Source: Streptomyces sp. CMB-StM0423
Lineage (GTDB): Bacteria > Actinomycetota > Actinomycetes > Streptomycetales > Streptomycetaceae
Length of the DNA: 64,000 bases
Direction: 5' to 3'
NCBI RefSeq assembly: GCF_002847285.1
Contig: NZ_CP025407.1
Coordinates: 2,916,501-2,980,500, forward strand
Positions 27,963 through 37,018 of the stretch are shown here, one piece after another. A model generated the notes under the pieces. That model ran no database searches, was not told where the DNA came from, and saw nothing but the letters and a program-made list of their open reading frames with translations. The position numbers and the translations under genes were made by a program. Position 1 is the first letter of the stretch. Each line of letters begins with the position of its first letter.

Positions 27963-29186
27963 TCAGGCAGTCACCGTGTACCCGGCTTTCCGGAGCGCAT
28001 CGAGCACTCGTTCACAGTGCTCCCGCCCCTTCGTCTCTAGCTGTAGCTCGACTTCGGCCTCCGAGAGCCCGAGGCGCGGATCCGTCCGCACATGGCTCAC
28101 GTCGAGGACGTTAGCGTCCGCCTCTGACAACACCCCCAGCAGCGTCGCGAGCACCCCCGGGCGGTCGGTCACGCGCAGCCGCAGCGAAAGGTACCTCCCC
28201 GCCGCCGCCAGGCCGTGCCTCAGGATGCGCTGGACGAGCAGCGGATCGACGTTCCCGCCGGAGAGCACCGCCACCACCGGACCGCCCCCGAAGGCCGCCG
28301 GATCGGACAGCAGCGCGGCGACCGGAGCCGCTCCGGCCGGCTCGACGACCAGCTTCGCCCGCTCCAGGCACAGCAGTACCGCGGCGGACAGCGCGTCCTC
28401 GGAGACCGTACGCACCTCGTCCACGTACTCGCCAATGATTTTGAAGGGGACGTCGCCCGGCTTCCCGACCTGGATGCCGTCCGCCATCGTCCCGAACGAC
28501 TCCAGCGCCACCGGCCGCCCCGCCGCGAGCGAGGGCGGATACGCCGCCGCGTCCTCCGCCTGCACGCCGATGATCCGCACGTCGGGCCGGACCGCCTTCA
28601 CCGCCACCGCGATCCCGGCCGCCAGGCCGCCGCCGCCGATCCCCACCACGATCGTCGACACCTCGGGGCACTGCTCCAGCACCTCCAGGCCGACCGTGCC
28701 CTGGCCCGCCACCACGTCGGGGTGGTCGAAGGGGTGGATGAGGACGGCGCCGGTCGCCGCGGCATACGACTCCGCCGCCTCCAGCGTCTCGTCGACGACC
28801 TGCCCGTGCAGCCGTACGTCCGCGCCGTAGTCCAGCGTCGCGGCCACCTTGGGCAGCGGGGCGCCGACCGGCATGAAGACCGTCGAGCGCACGCCGAGCA
28901 GCGATGCGGCCAGGGCGACGCCCTGCGCGTGGTTCCCGGCGCTGGCGGCGACCACGCCGCGGTGGCGCTGCCCCTCGCCGAGCCCGGCGATGCGCACGTA
29001 CGCGCCGCGGAGCTTGAAGGAACCGGTCCGCTGCAGGTTCTCGCACTTCAGATGGACCGGCGCGTCGACCAGCCGGGAGAGGAACCTGCTGCCCTCCAGC
29101 GCAGTGACCCGTGCGATGCCGGCGAGGATGTTCTGTGCGTCGCGAACGTCGTCCAGACTGACGGCACCGGCCGCGGCTGCGCTCAT
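27963..29186 (-). CDS. ilvA: Threonine dehydratase (threonine ammonia-lyase) with ACT domain
   Basis: 407 residues. Catalyses threonine to 2-oxobutanoate and ammonia, for isoleucine synthesis or threonine catabolism. The PLP lysine is K58 (in QRTGSFKLRGAY); ASAGNHAQGVALAA and the glycine-rich VVGIGGGGLAAGI bind the cofactor phosphate. Residues about 330-407 form a single ACT-like domain (SLRLRVTDRPGVLATLLGVL), matching the short, catabolic-type enzymes rather than the two-ACT biosynthetic form. The ATG at 29186 lacks a ribosome site. It makes 2-aminocrotonate-type intermediates that RidA would clear. Confidence 0.93.
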   Translation of the reverse strand: MSAAAAGAVSLDDVRDAQNILAGIARVTALEGSRFLSRLVDAPVHLKCENLQRTGSFKLRGAYVRIAGLGEGQRHRGVVAASAGNHAQGVALAASLLGVRSTVFMPVGAPLPKVAATLDYGADVRLHGQVVDETLEAAESYAAATGAVLIHPFDHPDVVAGQGTVGLEVLEQCPEVSTIVVGIGGGGLAAGIAVAVKAVRPDVRIIGVQAEDAAAYPPSLAAGRPVALESFGTMADGIQVGKPGDVPFKIIGEYVDEVRTVSEDALSAAVLLCLERAKLVVEPAGAAPVAALLSDPAAFGGGPVVAVLSGGNVDPLLVQRILRHGLAAAGRYLSLRLRVTDRPGVLATLLGVLSEADANVLDVSHVRTDPRLGLSEAEVELQLETKGREHCERVLDALRKAGYTVTA

Positions 29187-29219
29187 GGCCACAGTCTCGC
29201 ACGCTGAGATGACGCCGGG

Positions 29220-29242
29220 TTTTCCACAGGGGGTTTTCCACA
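29220..29242. repeat. Paired TTTTCCACA sequences, 14-bp spacing
   Basis: TTTTCCACAGG occurs at 29220-29230 and again from 29234, a 14-bp period identical to that of the DnaA-box repeat at 15993. A third related site, TATCCACAG, lies near 29351. All are in the divergent promoter region of ilvA and the MarR gene. Confidence 0.5.
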
Positions 29243-29444
29243 GGCGGTACGGCAATCGGCGGGGCCGCGTAATCTGTGGCCCAGTTCGAATCCGATGTTC
29301 ACCCCCCGTCCCACGGACCGACCCGCGCCCGCGTCCGTGCCCCCACCTGTATCCACAGCCATCCGTTCGCACCCCCTGCCACCGTGTCCGTGGCGGCAGC
29401 CAGATCCGCAGCCAGTGAACGTCCTCACGAAGTGAGCACCGTCC

Positions 29445-30035
29445 ATGCCCTCCCCGCCTTCTCCCACCGACACCCCAGCACCGGCCGACCTGCTGAGCGA
29501 CCTGCAGCACCAGTTGGCCGTCTTCGCCCGCCGCGCCGAGCAGACGCGCCTCGCCGGCGCCGGGCAGATGCGCAACACGATGGACCGCGCCGCCTACCTG
29601 CTGCTCAACCGCCTCGAACAGCACGGCCCCACGGGCGTCAAGGCCCTGGCCGCCGGCATGGGCATCGACTCCTCGACCGTGACCCGGCAGGTCGCGCCGC
29701 TCGTCGACGGCGGGCTGGTCGAGCGCGCCACGCACCCCGAGGACGGCCGCGCGGTCGTGCTGGAGCTGACGGCGCTCGGCAGGGCGCGGCTGCACGAGGT
29801 GCAGGATTCACGGCGCGAGCTGGTCGCACGGCTGACCGCCGACTGGACGCCGATGGAACGGGCCACGTTCTGCACCCTGCTCACGCGGTTCAACACCTCG
29901 GTCTCGCAGGCCAACGCCGGGCAGCAGGAGGGCCGGCAGTCCGGCCGCCAGGACGGGGAGGAGAGCGAGGAGGAGAGGGGCAAGGAGAGCAGGGGGCGGG
30001 ACGGCCTGGGCGGCCCGCGGGGCGGGGGCGACTGA
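29445..30035 (+). CDS. MarR-family transcriptional regulator
   Basis: 196 residues. The winged HTH occupies about 30-140: QMRNTMDRAAYLLLNRLEQHGPTGVKALAAGMGIDSSTVTRQVAPLVDGGLVER, followed by the wing HPEDGRAVVLELTALGRARL. The C-terminal 45 residues (from about 150) are a polar Gly/Glu/Arg/Gln low-complexity tail not needed by the fold. Divergent from ilvA with a 258-bp gap. MarR proteins typically respond to phenolic or oxidative signals; target unknown. Confidence 0.9.
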   Translation: MPSPPSPTDTPAPADLLSDLQHQLAVFARRAEQTRLAGAGQMRNTMDRAAYLLLNRLEQHGPTGVKALAAGMGIDSSTVTRQVAPLVDGGLVERATHPEDGRAVVLELTALGRARLHEVQDSRRELVARLTADWTPMERATFCTLLTRFNTSVSQANAGQQEGRQSGRQDGEESEEERGKESRGRDGLGGPRGGGD

Positions 30036-30135
30036 CGACGTCAGGTGCTCTGCCGACGTTCGGTGCTGCCGACATCTTGACCCCGGCGCCCGGCTGCCGT
30101 CCTATGGGATCGAGGGCGGTGAAGGGAGCAGCGCT

Positions 30136-30618
30136 GTGCGTCAGCGGCGCTCGGCACAACAGCGCCGCCGTGCCCTGGAGTTCGAGACCTTCTGCGCGGG
30201 CGCGGCCGGCCGGCTGCTGCATGCCGCCCAACTGCTCACCGCCGAGCCGCCGGACGCCGCCCCGCAGGCCGAACGGCTCCTGACCCAGGCCCTGGCCCGT
30301 ACGTACGCCCGCTGGGACCGGCTGCGCGGCGAGGATCCGTACGAGACGGCGCGGCAGCAGCTCGTCGCCCGCTACGCGCAGACCTCCTGGCGCTACCGCC
30401 GCACCACCGGCGGCCTGCTCGACCGGCTGTCACCGCAGGAGCGGCTGGTGCTCGTGCTCCGGATGTCGGAGGGCGTCGCCGAGGAGCAGACCGCGGCCGC
30501 GCTCGGGCTGCCGCCCGAGCGGGTCCACCAGATACTGATGCGGGCCAGCGCCGCCATGCTCAGCCGGCACACGCCGGCGGCCCCGGGGCGTACGCGACGG
30601 GAGGTGGCGACGCCGTGA
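30136..30618 (+). CDS. Degenerate SigE-family ECF sigma-like protein
   Basis: 160 residues, GTG start. Residues about 90-145 are a sigma region 4-type HTH (LLDRLSPQERLVLVLRMSEG, then EEQTAAALGLPPERVHQILMRA). The N-terminal half retains the outline of a SigE-family region 2 (FCAGAAGRLLHAAQLLTA, ALARTYARWDRLRGEDPYETAR), but the acidic D-x-AEDL-type core recognition segment is replaced by PQAERLLTQ. It may be a diverged sigma factor or a DNA-binding protein derived from one. Its stop overlaps the GTG of a small membrane protein (GTGA), which could act as its membrane partner. Confidence 0.75.
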   Translation: MRQRRSAQQRRRALEFETFCAGAAGRLLHAAQLLTAEPPDAAPQAERLLTQALARTYARWDRLRGEDPYETARQQLVARYAQTSWRYRRTTGGLLDRLSPQERLVLVLRMSEGVAEEQTAAALGLPPERVHQILMRASAAMLSRHTPAAPGRTRREVATP

Positions 30619-30869
30619 TCTCGATCACCGCCCGCAAGGAGCAGGCCGTGCGCGACCTCCTCGACGGCCCGCACCCCGCCGTGCCGCCGCAGCTCGCCGA
30701 CCTGGCCGCCGCGCGCGGCCGGCGGCTGCTGCGCCGCCGGACGCTGCTGCGGTCCGGGGTGTGGCTGCTGCTGGTCGCGGCGCTGGTGGCGCTGACGGTG
30801 TGGGCCGTGGTGAGCGGCGCGTGGGTGGACCACCCGGCACAGACGACGCCGGACTTCGACGGCTGGTGA
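30615..30869 (+). CDS. Small membrane protein coupled to the sigma-like gene
   Basis: 84 residues from the GTG at 30615, overlapping the preceding stop by four bases. The cytoplasmic N-terminus of about 45 residues (ARKEQAVRDLLDGPHPAVP, then an Arg-rich RGRRLLRRRTLLR) is followed by one transmembrane helix (about 49-68) and a short outside tail ending in DFDGW. The layout, a small cytoplasmic domain before a single helix coupled to a sigma-like gene, recalls membrane anti-sigma factors, but it is shorter and has no zinc motif. Function unproven. Confidence 0.75.
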   Translation: MISITARKEQAVRDLLDGPHPAVPPQLADLAAARGRRLLRRRTLLRSGVWLLLVAALVALTVWAVVSGAWVDHPAQTTPDFDGW

Positions 30870-30988
30870 GACCGCGCGGCCGGCCCGCGGGCGGGGACGG
30901 CCCCGATGCCCTCGGGGCCGGTGCGTCAACGGGGCGGTGAACACCGCGCCTGGTGCGTCTCGGCCTGGTCGAACCAGGTCCGAGGTGT

Positions 30989-31013
30989 CCGGGCCGGGCG
31001 TGTCCCGGCCCGG
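30989..31013. terminator. Hairpin terminator between convergent genes
   Basis: A 10-bp perfect stem (CCGGGCCGGG and CCCGGCCCGG) with loop CGTGT, located 14 bp from the 3' end of metB. A second small inverted repeat, CCTGGT-CGA-ACCAGG, sits just upstream at 30964-30978. Confidence 0.65.
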
Positions 31014-31026
31014 TACGTCCCCGTCC

Positions 31027-32172
31027 TCAGCCGCCCAGGGCCTGCGTGAGGTCCGCCAGCAGGTCGTCCACCGACTCGATCCCGACCGACAGCCGCACCA
31101 GGTCGTCCGGCACCTCCAGCGGCGACCCCGCCGCCGAGGCGTGCGTCATCCGCCCCGGGTGCTCGATCAGCGACTCGACGCCGCCCAGCGACTCCCCGAG
31201 GATGAACAGCCGCGCCCGGTTGCAGACCTCGACCGCCGCCTCCTCGCCGCCCTCGACGCGGAACGACACCATGCCGCCGAAGTCGCGCATCTGCTTCGCG
31301 GCCGTCTCGTGCCCGGGGTGGTCTTCGAGGCCCGGGTAGTACACGTGCGTCACGCGCGGGTGCCGGTCCAGCATGTGCGCGACGCGGGCCGCGTTGGCGC
31401 TGTGCCGGTCCATCCGTACGGCCAGCGTCTTGATGCCGCGCAGCACCAGCCAGGCGTCGAACGGCCCGGCCACCGCGCCCATCGCGTTCTGGTGGAACGC
31501 CAGCCGCTCGCCCAGCTCGCGGTCGGCCACGACGAGCGCGCCGCCGACGACGTCCGAGTGCCCGCCCATGTACTTGGTCGTGGAGTGCACGACGACGTCG
31601 GCGCCGAGCGCCAGCGGCTGCTGCAGGTAGGGGCTGGCGAAGGTGTTGTCGACGACGAGCAGGGCGCCGGCCTCGTGCGCGACGGCGGCGGAGGCGGCGA
31701 TGTCGGTGATGCCGAGCAGCGGGTTGCTGGGCGTCTCCACCCACACCAGCTTCGTACGGTCGGTCAGCGCGGCCCGTACCGCCGCCGGGTCCCCGGTGTG
31801 CGCGACCGAGAACTCCACCCCCCAGCGCGACGCGACCTGCGCGAAGAGCCGGAAGGAGCCGCCGTACGCGTCATCCGGGATGACCACGTGGTCGCCGGGG
31901 GTGAGCGCGGTGCGCAGCAGGCAGTCCTCCGCGGCCAGGCCGGAGGCGAACGCGAGGCCGCGGGCCCCGCCCTCCAGCGCGGCGAGGTTCTGCTCCAGGG
32001 CGGTGCGGGTGGGGTTCGCGGAACGGCTGTACTCGTAGCCTCCGCGCAGGCCCCCCACCCCGTCCTGCTTGTACGTGGACACCTGGTGGATCGGCGGTAC
32101 GACCGCGCCCGTCGCCGGGTCGGGCTCCTGGCCCGCGTGGATGGCGACGGTCTCGAAGCTGGGCTGGCTCAT
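31027..32172 (-). CDS. metB: Cystathionine gamma-synthase
   Basis: 381 residues, Cys/Met-metabolism PLP family. Condenses O-activated homoserine with cysteine to cystathionine; some actinobacterial members also cleave it. The PLP lysine is K200 (in VVHSTTKYMGGHSDVVGG); YEYSRSANPTRTALE (46-60) and LVVDNTFASPYLQQPL are family signatures. GGVESLIEHPGRMTHAS, containing the active-site Glu/Ser region, agrees with gamma-synthase or gamma-lyase rather than homocysteine synthase. Single gene; msrA, another sulfur-amino-acid gene, lies 1.3 kb away on the other strand. Confidence 0.9.
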   Translation of the reverse strand: MSQPSFETVAIHAGQEPDPATGAVVPPIHQVSTYKQDGVGGLRGGYEYSRSANPTRTALEQNLAALEGGARGLAFASGLAAEDCLLRTALTPGDHVVIPDDAYGGSFRLFAQVASRWGVEFSVAHTGDPAAVRAALTDRTKLVWVETPSNPLLGITDIAASAAVAHEAGALLVVDNTFASPYLQQPLALGADVVVHSTTKYMGGHSDVVGGALVVADRELGERLAFHQNAMGAVAGPFDAWLVLRGIKTLAVRMDRHSANAARVAHMLDRHPRVTHVYYPGLEDHPGHETAAKQMRDFGGMVSFRVEGGEEAAVEVCNRARLFILGESLGGVESLIEHPGRMTHASAAGSPLEVPDDLVRLSVGIESVDDLLADLTQALGG

Positions 32173-32292
32173 GCGGCCCGAGGATAAGCCCTGGAGGGGG
32201 GCCGCTGCGCGCGGCCGTCTGGTTTGCTGGAGGGGAGGACCCGTACGTGTACCACCCGGCCCGCACCCTCTTTGAGAACCCAGGACATATTA

Positions 32293-33384
32293 ATGGAACT
32301 GTTGTTCGCACTCCTCGCCATCGCCCTGATCGCTTGGGTCGCCGTGCCCCTGCTGCGGCGTGCCCGGGGCGGCCGGGAGGTGCTGCAGTCGAACGCGCGG
32401 GCCGTCGACCCGGCCGGAAGCTACGGCTTCGTACCCGTCGACGAACTCGACGTCCGTCTCCCCGGCCCCGACCCGCAGCTCGCCGAGGTCCTTCGGGAGT
32501 TGCAGGAGGACCAGGACTGGCAGGCCGCCTCCCGGCTGCTCGCGCTCACCGACGACGAGTGGGAGCTGCGCTGGCAGCGGGTGCAGACACTGGCGGGGGC
32601 GGCGGCCTTCGAGCTGGCGCGGGCACCGGGCGAGGGCGGGGCGTGGCTGCGTTCGTGGCGGGCGGAGAAGCCCAAGGACGTGGGCGGTGCCGAGGTGCAC
32701 GCGGAGTTCCTGGTGCGGCAGGCGTGGATGGCCGGAGCGGAGGCGTCGGAGTTCCCGGTGATCCTGGAGGAGGCGAAGAAGGTCTGCGCGGAAGCGGCGA
32801 TGCTGGCGCCGGGCAGCCCCATGCCGTACATCATCGAGCTGGCCATCGCGCGCGGGGCGCACTACCGCGAGGCGGACTTCGAGGAGCTGTGGCACACGGT
32901 CGAACAGCGCGCCGGCGACCACATGGGCGCGCACCTCGCGGCGCTGCAGTACGCGTGCGAGAAGTGGCACGGCTCCAGGGAGGCGGCGTACGACTTCGCG
33001 CAGCGCGCGGCCGCGTCGGCGGGGCCGGGGACGCTGCTGCCTGCGCTGCCGCTGTTCGCGGTCTGGGAGCACCTGCCGGAGGCGAACCTGGTGCGGGGGC
33101 TGTACGAGGGCGAGGTCGTCAGGGAGGCGATCGAGGGCGCGCAGTACGCCGTGCACCACGCCCCGGCGGACCACCCGATGCTGCCGCACGTACGGCACCT
33201 GCTGGCGTGCTTCCTGGTGCGGGCGGAGCGGTACGAGGAGGCACTGGAGCAGATGCGGCACGTGGACGGGTACGTGGGCGCGCTCCCGTGGTCGCTGAGC
33301 GAGCAGCCGGCGGCGGAGTACGCGGCGTACCGGGCGCTGGCGGTAGCGGGGTACGAGGGCGGCAGGGGTGCGGCGTTGAAGTGA
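32293..33384 (+). CDS. Membrane-anchored hypothetical protein, possibly TPR-like
   Basis: 363 residues. A single N-terminal helix ([21 protein letters not shown], 1-21) is followed by a basic stop-transfer and a soluble, almost entirely helical domain. Segments such as [42 protein letters not shown] and [15 protein letters not shown] have the spacing of TPR or Sel1-type helical repeats. I do not recognise a named family; homologues annotated as hypothetical are expected in Streptomyces. Stands alone between metB (divergent) and msrA (same strand, 76 bp). Confidence 0.8.
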   Translation: MELLFALLAIALIAWVAVPLLRRARGGREVLQSNARAVDPAGSYGFVPVDELDVRLPGPDPQLAEVLRELQEDQDWQAASRLLALTDDEWELRWQRVQTLAGAAAFELARAPGEGGAWLRSWRAEKPKDVGGAEVHAEFLVRQAWMAGAEASEFPVILEEAKKVCAEAAMLAPGSPMPYIIELAIARGAHYREADFEELWHTVEQRAGDHMGAHLAALQYACEKWHGSREAAYDFAQRAAASAGPGTLLPALPLFAVWEHLPEANLVRGLYEGEVVREAIEGAQYAVHHAPADHPMLPHVRHLLACFLVRAERYEEALEQMRHVDGYVGALPWSLSEQPAAEYAAYRALAVAGYEGGRGAALK

Positions 33385-33460
33385 GGCGGCGGGGAATGTC
33401 AGAGGTGCACGATACGTTCTCTCGAAGGGAAATCAGCAGCGTCAGCGGAGGAGGCCGGAG

Positions 33461-34126
33461 ATGTTCCTGAACCGCCACAAGAACCACCTGGTGACCAAGG
33501 ACGAGGCGATTCCCGGCCGCCCCGCACCCGCTTTCCCCGTCCCGGAGCGCCACACGGTGCTGGGCAATCCTCTGGAGGGCCCGTACCCGGAGGGCCTGGA
33601 GGTCGCGGACTTCGGCCTGGGCTGTTTCTGGGGCGCGGAGCGCAACTTCTGGCAGACGCCGGGCGTGTGGACCACCCTGGTCGGCTACCAGGGCGGGCAC
33701 ACGACACACCCGACGTACGAGGAGGTCTGCTCGGGCCGGACGGGCCACACGGAGGCGGTCAGGGTGGTGTACGACCCGGCGGTGGTGTCGTACGACGACC
33801 TGCTCAAGCTGTTCTGGGAGTCCCACGACCCCACGCAGGGCTTCCGCCAGGGCAACGACATCGGCACGCAGTACCGCTCGGCGGTCTACACCCACACCCC
33901 CGCCCAGGCGAAGGCGGCGGACACGTCTCGCGCGTCGTACCAGCAGGTCCTGTCCGCCTCGGGCTACGGCGACATCACCACGGAAATCCTCCCGGCAGCC
34001 GACCGCCCCTTCTACCCGGCGGAGCCCTACCACCAGCAGTACCTGGACAAGAACCCGGGCGGCTACTGCGGCATAGGCGGCACGGGCGTGAGTTGCCCGG
34101 TGGGCGTTGCCAGGTCGGACGGCTGA
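33461..34126 (+). CDS. msrA: Peptide-methionine (S)-S-oxide reductase
   Basis: 221 residues; reduces the S-epimer of methionine sulfoxide. The catalytic cysteine is C55 in [12 protein letters not shown], and [28 protein letters not shown] is the typical core. Candidate resolving cysteines C203 and C212 lie in the Gly-rich C-terminus ([14 protein letters not shown]). The ATG has GGAGGAGGCCGGAG immediately upstream. An N-terminal extension of about 40 residues before the core is usual for the longer actinobacterial/E. coli type. Confidence 0.96.
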   Translation: MFLNRHKNHLVTKDEAIPGRPAPAFPVPERHTVLGNPLEGPYPEGLEVADFGLGCFWGAERNFWQTPGVWTTLVGYQGGHTTHPTYEEVCSGRTGHTEAVRVVYDPAVVSYDDLLKLFWESHDPTQGFRQGNDIGTQYRSAVYTHTPAQAKAADTSRASYQQVLSASGYGDITTEILPAADRPFYPAEPYHQQYLDKNPGGYCGIGGTGVSCPVGVARSDG

Positions 34127-34225
34127 GTTCCTGCCGAGAGTGGCGGTGGGCTCGGGTGGTGTTTGTGCCGGGGTTGCATTCTGACCCGGTGAAACCGTGG
34201 GGCTTCTTCACGCGTTGATCAGGTC

Positions 34226-34684
34226 GTGACTCAAGGACCGGCGCCTCGCCCACTCTCCGACGAAGCCCTCTCGGGTCTCCTCGGCAAGCAGCAGTTCGGC
34301 ACTCTCGCCACCGTCAAGCGCAGTGGCCATCCCCATATGACGACCCTGCTGTACGACTGGGACCCGGACGCTCGCGTCGTGCGGTTTTCGACGACGGTCG
34401 ACCGGGTCAAGGTTGCGCACCTGCGGCGCGATCCGCGGGCGGCGGTGCATGTGCGGGGGGACGATGTGTGGTCGTTCGCCGTTGCCGAAGGGGAGGCCGA
34501 GGTGTCCGACGTCTCGACGGCCCCGGGGGATGCGGTGGGGCGGGAACTGCTTGCGATGGTTCCGGGGGCTGCGAAGCCGGAGGACGAGGGCGCGTTCCTG
34601 GAGCAGATGGTCGCCGAGCGGCGCGTGGTCATCCGGTTGAAGGTGAACCGGCTGTACGGAACGGCACTCGACGTCACGGGCTAG
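34226..34684 (+). CDS. PPOX-class flavin/F420-dependent protein
   Basis: 152 residues of pyridoxamine-5'-phosphate oxidase-like split-barrel fold. LLGKQQFGTLATVKRSGHPHMTTLLYDW and RVVRFSTTVDRVKVAHLRRDPRAAVHV are characteristic of actinobacterial PPOX proteins using F420 or FMN (flavin/deazaflavin-dependent oxidoreductases). The GTG at 34226 has no clear ribosome site. Reaction unknown; members reduce biliverdin, deazaflavin-linked substrates or simply bind cofactor. Confidence 0.85.
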   Translation: MTQGPAPRPLSDEALSGLLGKQQFGTLATVKRSGHPHMTTLLYDWDPDARVVRFSTTVDRVKVAHLRRDPRAAVHVRGDDVWSFAVAEGEAEVSDVSTAPGDAVGRELLAMVPGAAKPEDEGAFLEQMVAERRVVIRLKVNRLYGTALDVTG

Positions 34685-34734
34685 TACCGCAGCGGTCGTT
34701 GTGGAGCGTGGAGCCGGTTGGGCAGGGTCGGGGT

Positions 34735-35223
34735 TCAGTCGGTGCCGCGGGGGTGTGCGTTGCGTACTCCGAGGTCCGCTCGCATGACGCGGCGGAGGTC
34801 GCCTACCGCGTGGTCGAAGGCGTCTTCGAGGTCGGTGTAGTCGGTGCTGGTCGCGTCGGCGCCTTCGAGGATGGCGTCCCGGGTGTCGCGGAGGATCTTG
34901 AAGGCGCGGGTGGAGGCTGCGATCACCGTCTCCGGGGCCAGAATGGCGAGTTGGTGGCGCAGTTCGTAGGCGCCGGGGGCAAGGAACAGTTCCCGTACGC
35001 GTGCGCGGCGTTCTTCACCCGACAGTGTCTGGTCGTGCACCGCTTCGTTCAGGGCGGTCCTGATGCGCGAAAGCGCCGCAGAGTAGTCCGCGTACAACTG
35101 CTTTCGCGACTCCAGCGCGCGGTCCTCGCGCTCTCGCCGCCAGCGCAGCCGGTCGGCGAGCAGCGTGGCCCCTACGCCGATCGCCGCGCCGAGTGCCGTG
35201 CTTACAGGCGATATCCACTCCAC
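34735..35223 (-). CDS. Hypothetical protein with N-terminal membrane helix and coiled coil
   Basis: 162 residues, GTG start. A short hydrophobic segment (about 4-22, SPVSTALGAAIGVGATLLADRL) is followed by a charged, helical region with heptad-like character (REREDRALESRKQLYADYSAALSRI) and helices continuing to the C-terminus. The pattern (membrane anchor then RWRREREDRA) is common in uncharacterised actinobacterial proteins. It follows the PH-domain-like membrane gene by 12 bp and is probably cotranscribed with it. Function unknown. Confidence 0.75.
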   Translation of the reverse strand: MEWISPVSTALGAAIGVGATLLADRLRWRREREDRALESRKQLYADYSAALSRIRTALNEAVHDQTLSGEERRARVRELFLAPGAYELRHQLAILAPETVIAASTRAFKILRDTRDAILEGADATSTDYTDLEDAFDHAVGDLRRVMRADLGVRNAHPRGTD

Positions 35224-35235
35224 GGCGGACGAGGG

Positions 35236-35760
35236 TCAGGTGCGTTCCGGAGGGAGGGGGTGGATTCCCTCTTTTACTGCCCGCTGAATCGTCCGGGAGA
35301 GGTTCGCCGCGTCGTGGGTGAAGCCCGTGAGCAGGAGGCGTTTGCCGTTGTGGACTTTTATGCGGCAGTGGACGTCCCAGCCCATGGCCGCGCTGATCGC
35401 GTTCTGCTGGCCGCTGTCGGAGACCTTGCGGATGCTCTCCCAGGGGATCACCCGGGACTCGCCGGTCCTGCGGTAGACGAGGCCGCCCTCGCGGACCGTG
35501 TAGACCTCGCCGTGGCGGGTGGTGTAGCGCAGGCCGTTGGTGATGCCCGACCACAGGCAGAGGAGGGCCACGCCCACCACCAGGCCGGCGAAGGTGCCGC
35601 TGGAGGACTCCTCGAAGGTCTGGATGACGATCGGGATGGACGCGGCCCCGGCCGCCACTCCGATCACTAACGAGATGATCCCGGTCCGCCCGTGGCGCGC
35701 CACGTCGGTCTGATGGCGCCCTACGAAGGCACCGAGTTCCTGCTCACCCGGCACGGTCAT
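35236..35760 (-). CDS. PH-domain-like membrane protein containing a TTA codon
   Basis: 174 residues from the ATG at 35760, with GGGGGAG upstream. Two transmembrane helices at about 27-46 and 57-75 are followed by a bacterial PH-like (YdbT/DUF2244-type) beta domain: YTVREGGLVYRRTGESRVIPWESIRKVSDSG. Codon 31 (plus-strand bases 35668-35670) is TTA, one of only two in the window, so translation should depend on the bldA leucyl-tRNA and be delayed to development or stationary phase. Cotranscribed with the downstream coiled-coil protein. Role unknown. Confidence 0.8.
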   Translation of the reverse strand: MTVPGEQELGAFVGRHQTDVARHGRTGIISLVIGVAAGAASIPIVIQTFEESSSGTFAGLVVGVALLCLWSGITNGLRYTTRHGEVYTVREGGLVYRRTGESRVIPWESIRKVSDSGQQNAISAAMGWDVHCRIKVHNGKRLLLTGFTHDAANLSRTIQRAVKEGIHPLPPERT

Positions 35761-35879
35761 GTGTCTCCCCCTCAGTCCCCCTTGTCGTGAGCAGCATTCT
35801 CGTGAGATCCGCGACGTGCCACAAGCAGACCGGCGAGCAGGGCGATCGGCTGGCCCTCTGGATACGGGGCGGGTGGGCG

Positions 35880-36878
35880 TCAGGTGGTGGTGAGGAGTTC
35901 GAGGGTGTCTATGACTCGGTGGGAGAAGCCCCATTCGTTGTCGTACCAGGCGACCACCTTGATGTGGCGGCCGTCGACGCGGGTGAGAGCCGAGTCGAAG
36001 ACGGCGGAGGCCGGGTTGCCGGTGATGTCGGCGGAGACGAGGGGGTCTTCGGAGTATTCGAGGATGCCGGCCAGGGGGCCTTCCGCTGCTGTGCGGTAGG
36101 CGGCGAGGACGTCTTCGCGGGTGACGTCGCGGGTGACGGTGGTGTTGAGTTCGACGATCGAGCCGACCGGGACCGGGACCCGGATCGAGTCGCCGGACAG
36201 TTTGCCGTCCAGGCCGGGGAGTACGAGGCCGATGGCCTTGGCGGCGCCCGTGGTGGTCGGGACGATGTTGACGGCCGCGGCGCGGGCGCGGCGGGCGTCG
36301 CGGTGGGGGCCGTCCTGGAGGTTCTGCTCCTGGGTGTAGGCGTGCACGGTGGTCATGAAGCCGTGCTCGATACCGGCGAGTTCGTCCAGTACGGCGGCCA
36401 GGGGGGCGAGCGCGTTGGTGGTGCAGGAGGCGTTCGAGACGATGGTGTGGGCCTGCGGGTCGTACGCCTCGGTGTTCACGCCGGGCGCGAGGGTGACGTC
36501 GGCGCCGGCGGAGGGGGCGCTGACGAGGACCTTGCGCGCGCCTGCGTCGAGGTGCGCGCGGGCGGCCGTGGCCGCGGTGAAGCGGCCGGTGGCTTCGAGG
36601 ACCACGTCGACATCGAGTTCGGCCCACGGCAGCTTCGCCGGCTCCCGCTCGGCGAGCACCTTGATGCGGCGGCCGTCGACGACGAGGGTGTCGCCGTCCG
36701 CCGTGACCGGGCGGCCGAGGCGGCCGGCGGTGGTGTCGTAGGCGAGGAGCCGCGCGAGGGTGGCGGGCTCGGCGAGGTCGTTGACGGCGACGACGTCGAG
36801 GCTGCTGTCGCGTTCCAGCAGCGCGCGCAGCACGTTGCGGCCGATGCGGCCGAATCCGTTGATGGCGATGCGGGTCAT
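35880..36878 (-). CDS. gap: Glyceraldehyde-3-phosphate dehydrogenase, type I
   Basis: 332 residues. NAD-binding Rossmann start INGFGRIGRNVLRAL (6-20) with D34 (AVNDL) indicating NAD preference; catalytic cysteine C152 in SNASCTTNALAPL; substrate sites near TTTGAAKAIGLVLP. The start has GGAAG four bases upstream. The context is not a glycolytic operon (pgk and tpi are absent), so this is probably the second, stand-alone GAPDH found in many Streptomyces. CTTNALAP rather than CTTNCLAP means that the second cysteine usual in this motif is replaced. Confidence 0.95.
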   Translation of the reverse strand: MTRIAINGFGRIGRNVLRALLERDSSLDVVAVNDLAEPATLARLLAYDTTAGRLGRPVTADGDTLVVDGRRIKVLAEREPAKLPWAELDVDVVLEATGRFTAATAARAHLDAGARKVLVSAPSAGADVTLAPGVNTEAYDPQAHTIVSNASCTTNALAPLAAVLDELAGIEHGFMTTVHAYTQEQNLQDGPHRDARRARAAAVNIVPTTTGAAKAIGLVLPGLDGKLSGDSIRVPVPVGSIVELNTTVTRDVTREDVLAAYRTAAEGPLAGILEYSEDPLVSADITGNPASAVFDSALTRVDGRHIKVVAWYDNEWGFSHRVIDTLELLTTT

Positions 36879-37018
36879 GGGCTTCCTGCCTTCCGGGTGT
36901 CTGCGGCTTCCCACGGGGGTCCCCCGGGCCCCGGGTTTCTGCCCTTTCCAGCAGGTTCGCCCGCCGTGCCGGCCCTCGACAGCGGCCTGGGTGCCATCCT
37001 CCGCAAGGATTTCGCCAG

